Part shown: in pieces, positions 8,635-16,915 of the stretch
How positions within the stretch are numbered: position 1 is the first letter of the stretch
How the letters are laid out: each line of letters starts with the position of its first letter
From: Fusobacteriota bacterium
GTDB lineage: Bacteria; Bacillota; TC1
Direction of reading: 5' to 3'
Length of the DNA stretch: 64,000 nt
Assembly (NCBI GenBank): GCA_009773805.1
Contig: WTXA01000001.1
Location: 186,001 to 250,000 of the forward strand
Notes under the pieces: model-generated
What the model saw: the letters and a program-made list of their open reading frames with translations, nothing else
What the model was told of the DNA's origin: nothing
Database searches by the model: none
Translations under genes and position numbers: made by a program

Positions 8635-9948
8635 ATGGCAAACAAAATTACCAAACAAGAAAAAAATTTAGTAACAGTTGAAATAACTGTTGATAGCAAC
8701 GAGGTTGAAAAAGCCTATAAACAAGCATCTCAAAACCTTGGTAAACAAGTATCAATTCCAGGTTTTAGAAAAGGCAAAGTACCAGCATCAATATTAGAAA
8801 AGCACGTTGGAGAAGGAAGCATAATTGAAGAAGCTATGGATATTATGTTACCACCAGCTTATGGGAAAGCATTAGTAGAATTAGACTTAGATCCGATTGA
8901 AAGACCTAAAGTTGATATTGTATCATTTGATAAAAATGGTCAAGCTGTATTTACAGTTGATATTCAAGTAGTTCCTGAAGGTGTCCTAGGAGACTATAAA
9001 GGTTTAAAACTACAAAGAAAATTAGTTGATTTAGACGAAAACTATGTTGATAGTGAATTAGAAGCTATGAGAACTAAAACTGCAAAAATAGAAACTACCG
9101 AGGATCCAGCTGAACATGGTGACACTGTAGTTATAGATTTTGAAGGTTATGTTGATGAAGTTCAATTCGAAGGTGGAACAGGTTCTAAATATCCATTAGA
9201 GATTGGTTCTAACTCATTTATACCTGGTTTTGAAGAACAATTAATAGGTATCAAAGCAGGGGAAAATAGAGATGTATCTATTAAGTTTCCTGATGAATAT
9301 CATAGTGAAGACTTAAAAGGTAAAGAAAGTTTATTCAAAGTATTGGTTCATGAGGTTAAAAGAAAAAAATTATCAGAATTAAATGATGATTTTGCAAAAG
9401 AAGTAAGTGATTTTGATACTTTGGAAGAATTAAGAAACGATGTTAAGTTAAGCATAACAAATCAAAAACAACAACAGGCTGACAATTCTCTAAGAGCTCA
9501 AGCTTTAGACCTTGCTATAGAAAAAATTGAAGTTGAAATTCCTGAAATCATGGTTGTAGAGAGAACTAATCAATTCCTTAAAGATATTGAAGGAGACCTA
9601 CAACAACAAGGTATGGAATTACAAAAATATTTTGAACTTACTGGTATGACTGAAGAAAAAGTTAGAGAAGAATATAGAGCTAATGCTGAAAAACATATTA
9701 AGAGAGATATTCTTTTAGATGCAGTTGCAGTTGCAGAAAAAATTGAAGTTACAAAAGAGGACCTTGAAAAAGAGATTACAGCTATTGCCCAAGTATATGG
9801 ACAAGAAAAATCTATGTTAGATACATACTTTGAAGCACCTGAAAACACTAAAATGTTAGCAAAAGGTATCAAAAGAGAAAAAGCCTTGCAAAGTATTCTT
9901 GAACAAGCTGAAATCACAGATATTAAGGACGAAAAAATAGAAGAGTAG
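8635..9948 (+). CDS. tig: Trigger factor, ribosome-associated chaperone
   Basis: Peptidyl-prolyl isomerase and chaperone that binds near the ribosomal exit tunnel. It has 437 residues, normal length. The N-terminal ribosome-binding domain contains the signature PGFRKGKVPASILEKH (the family's GFRxGKxP loop). The central FKBP domain follows (about residues 150-240: HGDTVVIDFEGYVD, GFEEQLIGIKAGE, FPDEYHSEDLKGKE). The rest is the helical SurA-like chaperone region. Ribosome binding site GAAGGGAG. First gene of the tig-clpP-clpX-lon-engB cluster. Confidence 0.97.
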   Translation: MANKITKQEKNLVTVEITVDSNEVEKAYKQASQNLGKQVSIPGFRKGKVPASILEKHVGEGSIIEEAMDIMLPPAYGKALVELDLDPIERPKVDIVSFDKNGQAVFTVDIQVVPEGVLGDYKGLKLQRKLVDLDENYVDSELEAMRTKTAKIETTEDPAEHGDTVVIDFEGYVDEVQFEGGTGSKYPLEIGSNSFIPGFEEQLIGIKAGENRDVSIKFPDEYHSEDLKGKESLFKVLVHEVKRKKLSELNDDFAKEVSDFDTLEELRNDVKLSITNQKQQQADNSLRAQALDLAIEKIEVEIPEIMVVERTNQFLKDIEGDLQQQGMELQKYFELTGMTEEKVREEYRANAEKHIKRDILLDAVAVAEKIEVTKEDLEKEITAIAQVYGQEKSMLDTYFEAPENTKMLAKGIKREKALQSILEQAEITDIKDEKIEE

Positions 9949-9960
9949 GGAGGAACAAAT

Positions 9961-10542
9961 ATGTTAATACCTATGGTCGTCGAACAAACAAGTGCCGGCG
10001 AAAGATCTTATGATATTTATTCTAGATTATTAAAAGACAGAGTGATATTTTTAGGGGCTGAAGTAGATGATAATTTAGCTAATTTAATCATTGCTCAGTT
10101 ATTATTTCTAGAGGGTGAAGATCCTAACAAAGATATCAGCCTTTATATTAATAGCCCAGGTGGTTCAATAACCGCTGGTATGGCTATATATGACACAATG
10201 CAATATATTAAACCTGATGTATCTACTATTTGTGTAGGTATGGCTGCTAGCATGGGTGCATTTCTATTAAGTGCTGGTACAAAAGGCAAAAGATTTGCCC
10301 TGCCAAATTCAGAGATTATGATACACCAGCCATCTGGTGGAGCTGCAGGTCAAGCTGCAGATATTGATATTCAAGCAAAAAGGATAATGGCTATTAAAAA
10401 GAGATTAAATGAAATTTTAGCCTCTAATACTGGTCAGACTTTAAAGAAAATTGAAAAAGATACTGATAGAGATTATTTCATGACTTCAGATGAAGCAAAA
10501 GAATATGGCATAATCGATGAAGTTTTTGGTCAGAGAAAATAG
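9961..10542 (+). CDS. clpP: ATP-dependent Clp protease proteolytic subunit
   Basis: Serine protease barrel that works with ClpX or ClpC. It has 193 residues. The catalytic serine lies in [11 protein letters not shown], the histidine in [11 protein letters not shown] and the aspartate in the C-terminal KDTDRDYFM region. The N-terminus [24 protein letters not shown] is standard. It starts 12 bases after tig with ribosome binding site GGGAGG, and precedes clpX, its unfoldase partner. Confidence 0.97.
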   Translation: MLIPMVVEQTSAGERSYDIYSRLLKDRVIFLGAEVDDNLANLIIAQLLFLEGEDPNKDISLYINSPGGSITAGMAIYDTMQYIKPDVSTICVGMAASMGAFLLSAGTKGKRFALPNSEIMIHQPSGGAAGQAADIDIQAKRIMAIKKRLNEILASNTGQTLKKIEKDTDRDYFMTSDEAKEYGIIDEVFGQRK

Positions 10543-10550
10543 GAGAAGAT

Positions 10551-11807
10551 ATGGAAAAGAATCAAGATGATGGATTATACTGCTCATTTTGTGGTAAACA
10601 TAGAACTGAAGTAGATCAACTGGTCTCAGGACCAGGTGTGTTCATTTGTAACGAGTGTGTTGAATTATGCATGGAAATAGTTTCTAGTAATGAGGGAGAA
10701 GAAGAAGAAGTTAGTGAAGAAATTGAGCTAGATTTCAAGAAACTCCCAAAACCACAAGAGATAAAAGCTTATTTAGATCAATATGTCATTAATCAAGACA
10801 GAGCTAAAAAAGTTTTATCAGTAGCTGTCTACAATCATTATAAAAGATTGTTCTCTAATCAAGACATTGAAAATAATGAAATAGAACTACAAAAATCTAA
10901 TATTTTGTTAATTGGGCCTACTGGAAGCGGGAAGACTTTGTTAGCACAATCATTAGCAAAATACTTAAATGTACCATTTGCTATAGCAGATGCTACAACT
11001 TTGACAGAGGCTGGTTACGTTGGTGATGATGTGGAAAACATCTTACTTAGATTGATACAAGCGGCAGATTATAATGTTAGTCTTGCAGAAAAAGGGATAA
11101 TTTATATCGATGAAATTGACAAAATAGCTAGAAAATCTGAAAACGTTTCTATAACTAGAGATGTATCAGGTGAAGGTGTTCAACAAGCTTTGTTAAAAAT
11201 AATCGAAGGAACAGTTGCGACGGTACCTCCTAATGGTGGAAGAAAACATCCTCAACAAGAGAATATTGAAATCGACACAAAAAATATCTTGTTTATCTGT
11301 GGAGGAGCCTTTAATGGTTTAGAAAAAATCATAGAAAACAGATCTGGAAAAGGCTTGCTCGGCTTTGGTAATAATATGAATCAAGGTGAAAAAAAAGAAA
11401 TCAAATATCCTTTGAACGATGTTCAAGCAGATGATATTCTAAAGTATGGCTTGATACCTGAATTTATTGGCAGAGTTCCAGTTATAACTACATTAGAACC
11501 TTTAGATAAAAAGGCTTTAATAAGAATCTTACAAGAACCTAAGAACGCTTTACTAAAACAGTTTGAATTATTATTGAAATATGATAGTGTAAACCTAAAA
11601 GTAGATGAAAAAGCAATAAAGGCTATAGCTGAAGAAGCATTAAAAAGAAAAACTGGTGCAAGGGGTCTTAGAAGTATCATGGAACATATTATGACTGATG
11701 TTATGTATGAAATTCCTTCAAAACCAAATATAACAGACTGTGAAATTACTGAAGAAGTAGTAAGAAATGGTGCGAAACCAATATTAAGGAAAAAGAAAAT
11801 ATCTTAA
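10551..11807 (+). CDS. clpX: ATP-dependent Clp protease ATP-binding subunit ClpX
   Basis: AAA+ unfoldase that feeds substrates to ClpP. It has 418 residues. The N-terminal zinc-binding domain has [14 protein letters not shown] and CNECVELC. Walker A is GPTGSGKT and Walker [12 protein letters not shown]. The ClpP-docking loop of the IGF type appears as GLLGFGNN. The C-terminal sensor-2 region [13 protein letters not shown] is present. It starts 8 bases after clpP with AGGAGA, so the two are co-translated. Confidence 0.97.
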   Translation: MEKNQDDGLYCSFCGKHRTEVDQLVSGPGVFICNECVELCMEIVSSNEGEEEEVSEEIELDFKKLPKPQEIKAYLDQYVINQDRAKKVLSVAVYNHYKRLFSNQDIENNEIELQKSNILLIGPTGSGKTLLAQSLAKYLNVPFAIADATTLTEAGYVGDDVENILLRLIQAADYNVSLAEKGIIYIDEIDKIARKSENVSITRDVSGEGVQQALLKIIEGTVATVPPNGGRKHPQQENIEIDTKNILFICGGAFNGLEKIIENRSGKGLLGFGNNMNQGEKKEIKYPLNDVQADDILKYGLIPEFIGRVPVITTLEPLDKKALIRILQEPKNALLKQFELLLKYDSVNLKVDEKAIKAIAEEALKRKTGARGLRSIMEHIMTDVMYEIPSKPNITDCEITEEVVRNGAKPILRKKKIS

Positions 11808-11810
11808 GAA

Positions 11811-11838
11811 AAAAGCAGCAGACTACTGTTGCTTTTCT
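11811..11838 (+). terminator. Intercistronic hairpin between clpX and lon
   Basis: AAAAGCAGCAG (11811-11821), loop ACTA, CTGTTGCTTTT (11826-11836), with one G-T pair and then CTTG. There is a partial T-run and the lon ribosome binding site follows within ten bases. More likely a partial attenuator or processing site than a full stop. Confidence 0.5.
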
Positions 11839-11855
11839 TGTAAGGAGGCGAATTT

Positions 11856-14207
11856 ATGAGTGATAATTTTATAGAATTTTATGATGATAGTTCAATCAAT
11901 TTTTTAAGTCTCGATCCAATAGCTGTACTACCATTAAGGGGTATGGTGATTTTTCCAAGAACTACAATACATTTAGATGTTGGTAGAACAAAGTCTATTG
12001 AGTCCTTAAATAAAGGAATGAATAACCAAAAGAAAATATTTATAGTAGCCCAAAACGATTCTTTAGTTGAGGATCCAGATTTTGATAATTTATATAAAAT
12101 TGGTGTTTTTGCTGAGATTAAACAAATCATGAAACTTCCAACAGGAATAGTAAGGGTATTAATTGAAACTTCTGCTAGAGGTGAATTGAAAAAAATATAT
12201 CAAAATAAGACGCATTTTGAGGGTAAAGCAGTTTTGATTGAAGAACCATCAAATAATGATAGTTTAGAGATTAAAGCTTTGAATAGGTTGATGCTTCATG
12301 ATTTTGATGACTTTGCCAATATGAATGTTAATTTTTCTAATGATACCATCTTAAAAATAAAAAACATAAATAATCCTAATACAGCTTCAGATTTAATAGT
12401 ATCCAATTTAATGGTAGATTATTTTGAAAAGCAAAAAGTTCTGGAAATGAATGATTTGAAAGAAAAACTTGAGGTTGTACTTAGTATGATTTCAGTAGAA
12501 AAGAATTTAATAGAACTTGAGAAGGAAATAGCTGAAAAAGTCAAAGAAAATATTGATAAAGCTCAAAAAGAATATTATCTACGTGAGCAAATTAAGGTAA
12601 TAAAAAAAGAGTTGAATGAAAAAGTTGATTACGAAGAAGAAATAGATAAACTAAGGGAAAGACTAAGTGATGGAGATTATCCTGAAAGTGTCTACGAGAA
12701 GATAAAGAAGGAAATAGATCGTTTGGAGATTATGCATCCAAACATGACAGAAGGAGCAGTAATACGAAACTATATTGAATGGCTGCTGGATTTACCTTGG
12801 GTTAAAAAGACCGAAGAGTTTATTGATATTGAAAAAGTTAAAAAAGTACTAGATGATGGCCATTTTGGCTTACAAGAAGTAAAAGATAGAATTATAGAAT
12901 ATTTAGCGGTTAAAAAGTTAATAAAAGAGAAAAGCAAAGCCCCTATTTTATGTTTTGTAGGACCTCCAGGGACTGGAAAAACTTCGCTGGCAAGTAGTCT
13001 AGGTGAGGCAATAAACAGAAAATTTGTTAGAATGTCACTTGGTGGAGTTAGAGATGAAGCAGAAATCAGAGGTCATAGAAGAACTTATGTAGGAGCTCTT
13101 CCTGGAAGAATCATTCAAAGCATGAAGATAGCTGGCACTAAAAATCCAATAATACTACTAGATGAAATTGATAAATTAGGAGCAGATTATAAGGGTGATC
13201 CTTCTTCTGCTTTGTTAGAAGCACTAGATCCAGAACAAAACTTTTCATTTAGCGATCATTTCATTGAAATACCATACGATTTAAGTGAAGTGTTATTTAT
13301 TACTACAGCTAATACTTTAAATACTATTCCTGCCCCTTTAAGAGACAGGATGGAGATTATAAAAGTATCTAGTTATACTGAAAGAGAAAAAAAGGAAATT
13401 GCAAAAAGACATTTATTTAAAAAACAAATAATAGCAAATGGCTTAGAGGATTACAAGGTTAAAATTCAAGATTCTGCCTTAATGGAAATAATTAGAAATT
13501 ATACCAGAGAAAGTGGGGTAAGGAGTCTAGAAAGAGAATTAGGCTCAATACTAAGAAAAATAGCTGTAGATATTCTTAGCAATAAATTTACAAGTATTAA
13601 TATAACTATTAAAGATGTAGCTCATTATTTAGGTATTCCAAAAATTAATGACTATGTTGCTAAAAGAAAAACCGATATTGGAATAGTTAACGGACTTGCT
13701 GTTACTTCATTTGGTGGTGATGTTTTAATCATTGAAGCGACTATATATAAAGGCAAAGGGAAATTGATGCTCACCGGACAATTAGGGGATGTTATGAAAG
13801 AATCTGTTCAAGCAGCGATTAGTTATTTGAAATCAAAGAATATTATCGAGACAAGCTTAGAAGAGTCAGGATTAGATCTTCATATTCATGTGCCTGAAGG
13901 AGCTATACCAAAAGATGGACCTTCAGCTGGAATTGCTATGGGTACAGTTATAGCTTCAATTTTCTTAAAAAAGAAAATTAGAAAAGACATAGCTATGACT
14001 GGTGAAATTACTATCAGAGGAAATGTTCTTCCTATTGGAGGGGTAAAGGAAAAAGTTTTAGCTGCCTTTAAAGAGGGTATAAAGACTGTCATATTACCAA
14101 AGGCCAATGAGAAAAACATTGAAGAGATTCCTGAAGAAGTTAGAGGAAAAATTGAAATAATTTTAGTTGAGAACTTCGATGAAGTTCTAGAAAAGGCATT
14201 GGTATAA
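11856..14207 (+). CDS. lon: ATP-dependent protease Lon (LonA)
   Basis: Cytosolic AAA+ serine protease for misfolded and regulatory proteins. It has 783 residues. Residues 1-220 form the N-terminal substrate domain (AVLPLRGMVIFPRT). Walker A is GPPGTGKT, Walker B IILLDEIDKLG. The protease domain has catalytic serine in PKDGPSAGIAMGT and lysine in PIGGVKEKVLAAFK. It follows an intercistronic hairpin and has ribosome binding site AAGGAGG. The clpX-lon-engB order is common in Bacillota. Confidence 0.97.
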   Translation: MSDNFIEFYDDSSINFLSLDPIAVLPLRGMVIFPRTTIHLDVGRTKSIESLNKGMNNQKKIFIVAQNDSLVEDPDFDNLYKIGVFAEIKQIMKLPTGIVRVLIETSARGELKKIYQNKTHFEGKAVLIEEPSNNDSLEIKALNRLMLHDFDDFANMNVNFSNDTILKIKNINNPNTASDLIVSNLMVDYFEKQKVLEMNDLKEKLEVVLSMISVEKNLIELEKEIAEKVKENIDKAQKEYYLREQIKVIKKELNEKVDYEEEIDKLRERLSDGDYPESVYEKIKKEIDRLEIMHPNMTEGAVIRNYIEWLLDLPWVKKTEEFIDIEKVKKVLDDGHFGLQEVKDRIIEYLAVKKLIKEKSKAPILCFVGPPGTGKTSLASSLGEAINRKFVRMSLGGVRDEAEIRGHRRTYVGALPGRIIQSMKIAGTKNPIILLDEIDKLGADYKGDPSSALLEALDPEQNFSFSDHFIEIPYDLSEVLFITTANTLNTIPAPLRDRMEIIKVSSYTEREKKEIAKRHLFKKQIIANGLEDYKVKIQDSALMEIIRNYTRESGVRSLERELGSILRKIAVDILSNKFTSINITIKDVAHYLGIPKINDYVAKRKTDIGIVNGLAVTSFGGDVLIIEATIYKGKGKLMLTGQLGDVMKESVQAAISYLKSKNIIETSLEESGLDLHIHVPEGAIPKDGPSAGIAMGTVIASIFLKKKIRKDIAMTGEITIRGNVLPIGGVKEKVLAAFKEGIKTVILPKANEKNIEEIPEEVRGKIEIILVENFDEVLEKALV

Positions 14208-14208
14208 G

Positions 14209-14832
14209 ATGTTAATTAAACAAGCAGAATTCTTTACTACAGTAGTAGCCAAGGATCAATACCCTACTGAAGGTATAAAAGAAATAGCCTTTGTTGGTAG
14301 ATCAAATGTTGGGAAATCCTCACTTATAAATTTACTTACGAATAATAAGAAATTAGCTAAAACTAGTGGAAATCCAGGTAAAACAAGGACTATAAACTAT
14401 TTTCTTATAAACAATAGCTTTTATTTTGTAGATCTACCAGGTTATGGTTATGCTAAAGTACCTAAAGATCTTCAAGCAAGCTGGGGTAGGATGATGGAGC
14501 AGTATCTAATCGATAGAGAAGAGTTGAAGGTAATTATAGTATTAGTAGATATTAGACATAAACCTTCTAAAGGTGATGAAAATATGATGGAATTTATTAA
14601 ACATTATGACATCCCCTTCTTAGTAGCTGCAACCAAAGCAGATAAAATCAGTAGAGGACAAAGAGCTAAATATATAAAAGTGATAAAAGATTCACTTGGC
14701 TTAGATTATAATTCAATTGTTGCTTGTTCTACACTAGATCGAACAGGCATAGATGAATTGCTATCAAAGATGGATGAATATTTAGAATCAGATTTAGATA
14801 TTCAAAATGAGATTGAGGTTGTTGATTTATAG
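14209..14832 (+). CDS. engB: Ribosome biogenesis GTPase YsxC/EngB (YihA family)
   Basis: Essential GTPase needed for 50S subunit assembly. It has 207 residues. G1 is GRSNVGKSS, G3 DLPGYGYAKV, G4 ATKADK, G5 around VACSTL. It starts one base after the lon stop without a strong ribosome binding site, so translation is probably coupled. Length and order match the family. Confidence 0.95.
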   Translation: MLIKQAEFFTTVVAKDQYPTEGIKEIAFVGRSNVGKSSLINLLTNNKKLAKTSGNPGKTRTINYFLINNSFYFVDLPGYGYAKVPKDLQASWGRMMEQYLIDREELKVIIVLVDIRHKPSKGDENMMEFIKHYDIPFLVAATKADKISRGQRAKYIKVIKDSLGLDYNSIVACSTLDRTGIDELLSKMDEYLESDLDIQNEIEVVDL

Positions 14833-14844
14833 GAGTAAATAAAA

Positions 14845-15708
14845 ATGAAAAATGTAAATAATACCTTTATGTCATTTGATAAAAGTTATCATGAAGCAGA
14901 AATAGTTTATTTCGGCTGTCCTTTTGATGGAACAGCCTCCTATAAAAAAGGGTCTGTTCAAGGACCTGAAGAAATCAGAGAGGCTTCCTATGGCCTAGAA
15001 AACTATAGTCCTTACTTGGACCTTGACCTTGAAAAAGATACGAAAATAATTGATGTTGGGGATTTAAATCTTCAAATGAAATCTGTTGAAGAAGTCCTTA
15101 AAGAAATTAAAGACTTTTCAAAACGAATTCTTGCTGACAACAAAATACCACTTATGGTTGGTGGAGAGCATTTGGTCACTCTACCAGTTGTAGAATCTGT
15201 ATATGAGAAGTACAAGGAACTACACATTATACACCTTGATGCTCACATGGATTTGAGAAATGAATATGAAGGTGAAAGATTATCTCATGCAACTGTAATG
15301 AGGAGAATTAACGATATAATTAAACCTGGTAGAATTCATCAATTTGGCATAAGATCTGGAACAAAGGAAGAATTTCTATTCGCAGGTAAACATTGTAATT
15401 CTAATCATTTTGATTTAGAAAAAATGACGAATCTTATTGAAGACATTGGAAATAATCCGGTATATGTCACAATAGATTTAGATGTATTAGATCCTAGTAT
15501 ATTCCCAGGTACAGGAACACAAGAACCAGGTGGAATTACATTTAAAGAAATGATAGAAGGTCTTAAAAATTTAAGAGGTTTAAATATTATTGGGGCAGAT
15601 ATTGTCGAACTTGCTCCAAATCTTGATGCTAGTGGTATTTCAACTGCTTGTGCATGTAAAGTGGTTAGGGAAATTGCATTAATAATATCAGATAACAAAA
15701 GGTGGTAG
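14845..15708 (+). CDS. speB: Agmatinase (ureohydrolase)
   Basis: Hydrolyses agmatine to putrescine and urea. It has 287 residues. Binuclear manganese motifs of the ureohydrolase family are visible: [30 protein letters not shown] and [20 protein letters not shown]. The last segment resembles agmatinases rather than arginases. It sits 12 bases after engB with TAGGAG and is followed four bases later by speD. No arginine decarboxylase gene is in the window. The urea product implies loss or use elsewhere. Confidence 0.9.
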   Translation: MKNVNNTFMSFDKSYHEAEIVYFGCPFDGTASYKKGSVQGPEEIREASYGLENYSPYLDLDLEKDTKIIDVGDLNLQMKSVEEVLKEIKDFSKRILADNKIPLMVGGEHLVTLPVVESVYEKYKELHIIHLDAHMDLRNEYEGERLSHATVMRRINDIIKPGRIHQFGIRSGTKEEFLFAGKHCNSNHFDLEKMTNLIEDIGNNPVYVTIDLDVLDPSIFPGTGTQEPGGITFKEMIEGLKNLRGLNIIGADIVELAPNLDASGISTACACKVVREIALIISDNKRW

Positions 15709-15712
15709 TCTA

Positions 15713-16504
15713 ATGGCAAAAAAAATGAAATTGTATGGCTTTAATAACTTAACTAAAACTTTGAGCTTTAATATTTTTGATATTTGTTATACAAGAGATA
15801 ATGAAGAACAAAGTGCTTATAAAGCTTATATTGATGAACAATTTAATGCAGAACGTGTTACTAATATATTGAAAAACGTTACTGAAATTATTGGTGCATA
15901 TGTTTTAAATATTGCTAAGCAGGATTATGATCCTGAAGGTGCAAGTGTCACAATAATGATATCAGAGGAAAAAATTCCTAAAAGAAGTATGGATGCATCC
16001 TGTAACGCTGGTGTCATACCTCCAACTGATGTTGTTGCTCATTTGAATAAAAGCCATGTAACTGTTCATACATATCCTGAAAGCCATCCTAGAAAAGGTG
16101 TATCATCCTTTAGAGCCGATATTGACGTGTCATCTTGTGGCACAATTTCACCACTGAAGAGCCTAAAATATTTGATTGAAAGCTTTGATTCTGACATTAT
16201 TAGTATTGACTATAGAGTAAGAGGCTTTACCAGAGATCTAAAAGGTAAAAAATTCTACATTGATCATAAGATATCATCCATACAAGACTATATTCCAAAA
16301 GAAGTTAGGAATAACTATGAAATGATTGATGTTAATGTTTACCAAGAAAATATTTTCCATACAAAAATGTTGCTTAAAGACTTTATTCTTGATGAATACT
16401 TGTTTGAAATAACAGGTGATGATTTAGGGGTAAGAGAAAAGAATAAAATTATTAAAGAGATCAAGAAAGAGATGTATGAGATATTCTATAGTAAAAACTT
16501 TTAG
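15713..16504 (+). CDS. speD: S-adenosylmethionine decarboxylase, long (E. coli) type
   Basis: Pyruvoyl enzyme that makes decarboxylated SAM, the aminopropyl donor for spermidine. It has 263 residues, like E. coli SpeD rather than the short 120-130 residue form. Self-cleavage is expected at Lys113-Ser114 in [16 protein letters not shown]. The catalytic cysteine region [13 protein letters not shown] follows. It directly follows speB and precedes a destroyed speE, so the product's normal user in this operon is missing. Confidence 0.92.
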   Translation: MAKKMKLYGFNNLTKTLSFNIFDICYTRDNEEQSAYKAYIDEQFNAERVTNILKNVTEIIGAYVLNIAKQDYDPEGASVTIMISEEKIPKRSMDASCNAGVIPPTDVVAHLNKSHVTVHTYPESHPRKGVSSFRADIDVSSCGTISPLKSLKYLIESFDSDIISIDYRVRGFTRDLKGKKFYIDHKISSIQDYIPKEVRNNYEMIDVNVYQENIFHTKMLLKDFILDEYLFEITGDDLGVREKNKIIKEIKKEMYEIFYSKNF

Positions 16505-16513
16505 GAGGTAATT

Positions 16514-16885
16514 ATGGAATTATGGTATACGGAAAATCACTCGGAAAACGTAAAATTTTCAATAAAAATAACAGAACATCTTTATCATTATAAAAGTCAA
16601 TTATTCACATTAGATGGATTAATAATGGTTACGGAAAAAGATGAATTCATTTACCATGACATGATTAGCCATGTGCCCATGGCAGTTAATCCTAATATCA
16701 AAAGTGTACTTGTCATCGGTGGTGGTGATGGTGGTGGCACAGTTAGAGAATTAACAAGATATGAAGAAATAGAAATAATAGACTTGAAACTAAGTACTAT
16801 AATCTAGATTTACATATAGGGTCCTTTGCTCTGCCAACTTATGTTAAGAATGCTTTGAAAGAGCAAGCAATTTATGGTATAATTA
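16514..16885 (+). pseudogene. speE: Spermidine synthase relic with two deletions
   Basis: A remnant of spermidine synthase (normally about 275-285 residues). The open part encodes 97 residues: MELWYTENHSENVKFSIKIT, then LDGLIMVTEKDEFIYHDMISHVP and the SAM-type VIGGGDGGGTVREL motif. Compared with Bacillus SpeE, about 14 residues are missing in frame between LYHYKSQ and LFTLDG. After EIEIIDL the frame jumps. From about 16792, in another frame, KYYNLDLHIGSFALPTYVKNAL matches the usual SpeE C-terminus (KYYxxxIHxAAFxLPxxV). The middle of about 160 residues, with most of the catalytic core, is gone. It keeps its ribosome binding site (AGGAGG). Confidence 0.9.
16855..16883 (+). promoter_or_regulatory. 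Promoter of ppdK inside the speE relic
   Basis: TTGAAA (16855-16860), 17-base spacer, perfect TATAAT (16878-16883), 33 bases before the ppdK start. The bases are the former C-terminal codons of speE and what follows them. Confidence 0.75.
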
Positions 16886-16915
16886 AGTGTAGTTTTTTAT
16901 TAAGGAGGAAATATA

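Noticed and set aside
11808-11856. CtsR or CIRCE operator ahead of lon or tig
   Set aside because: No GGTCAAA repeats or CIRCE inverted repeat; only an intercistronic hairpin is present.
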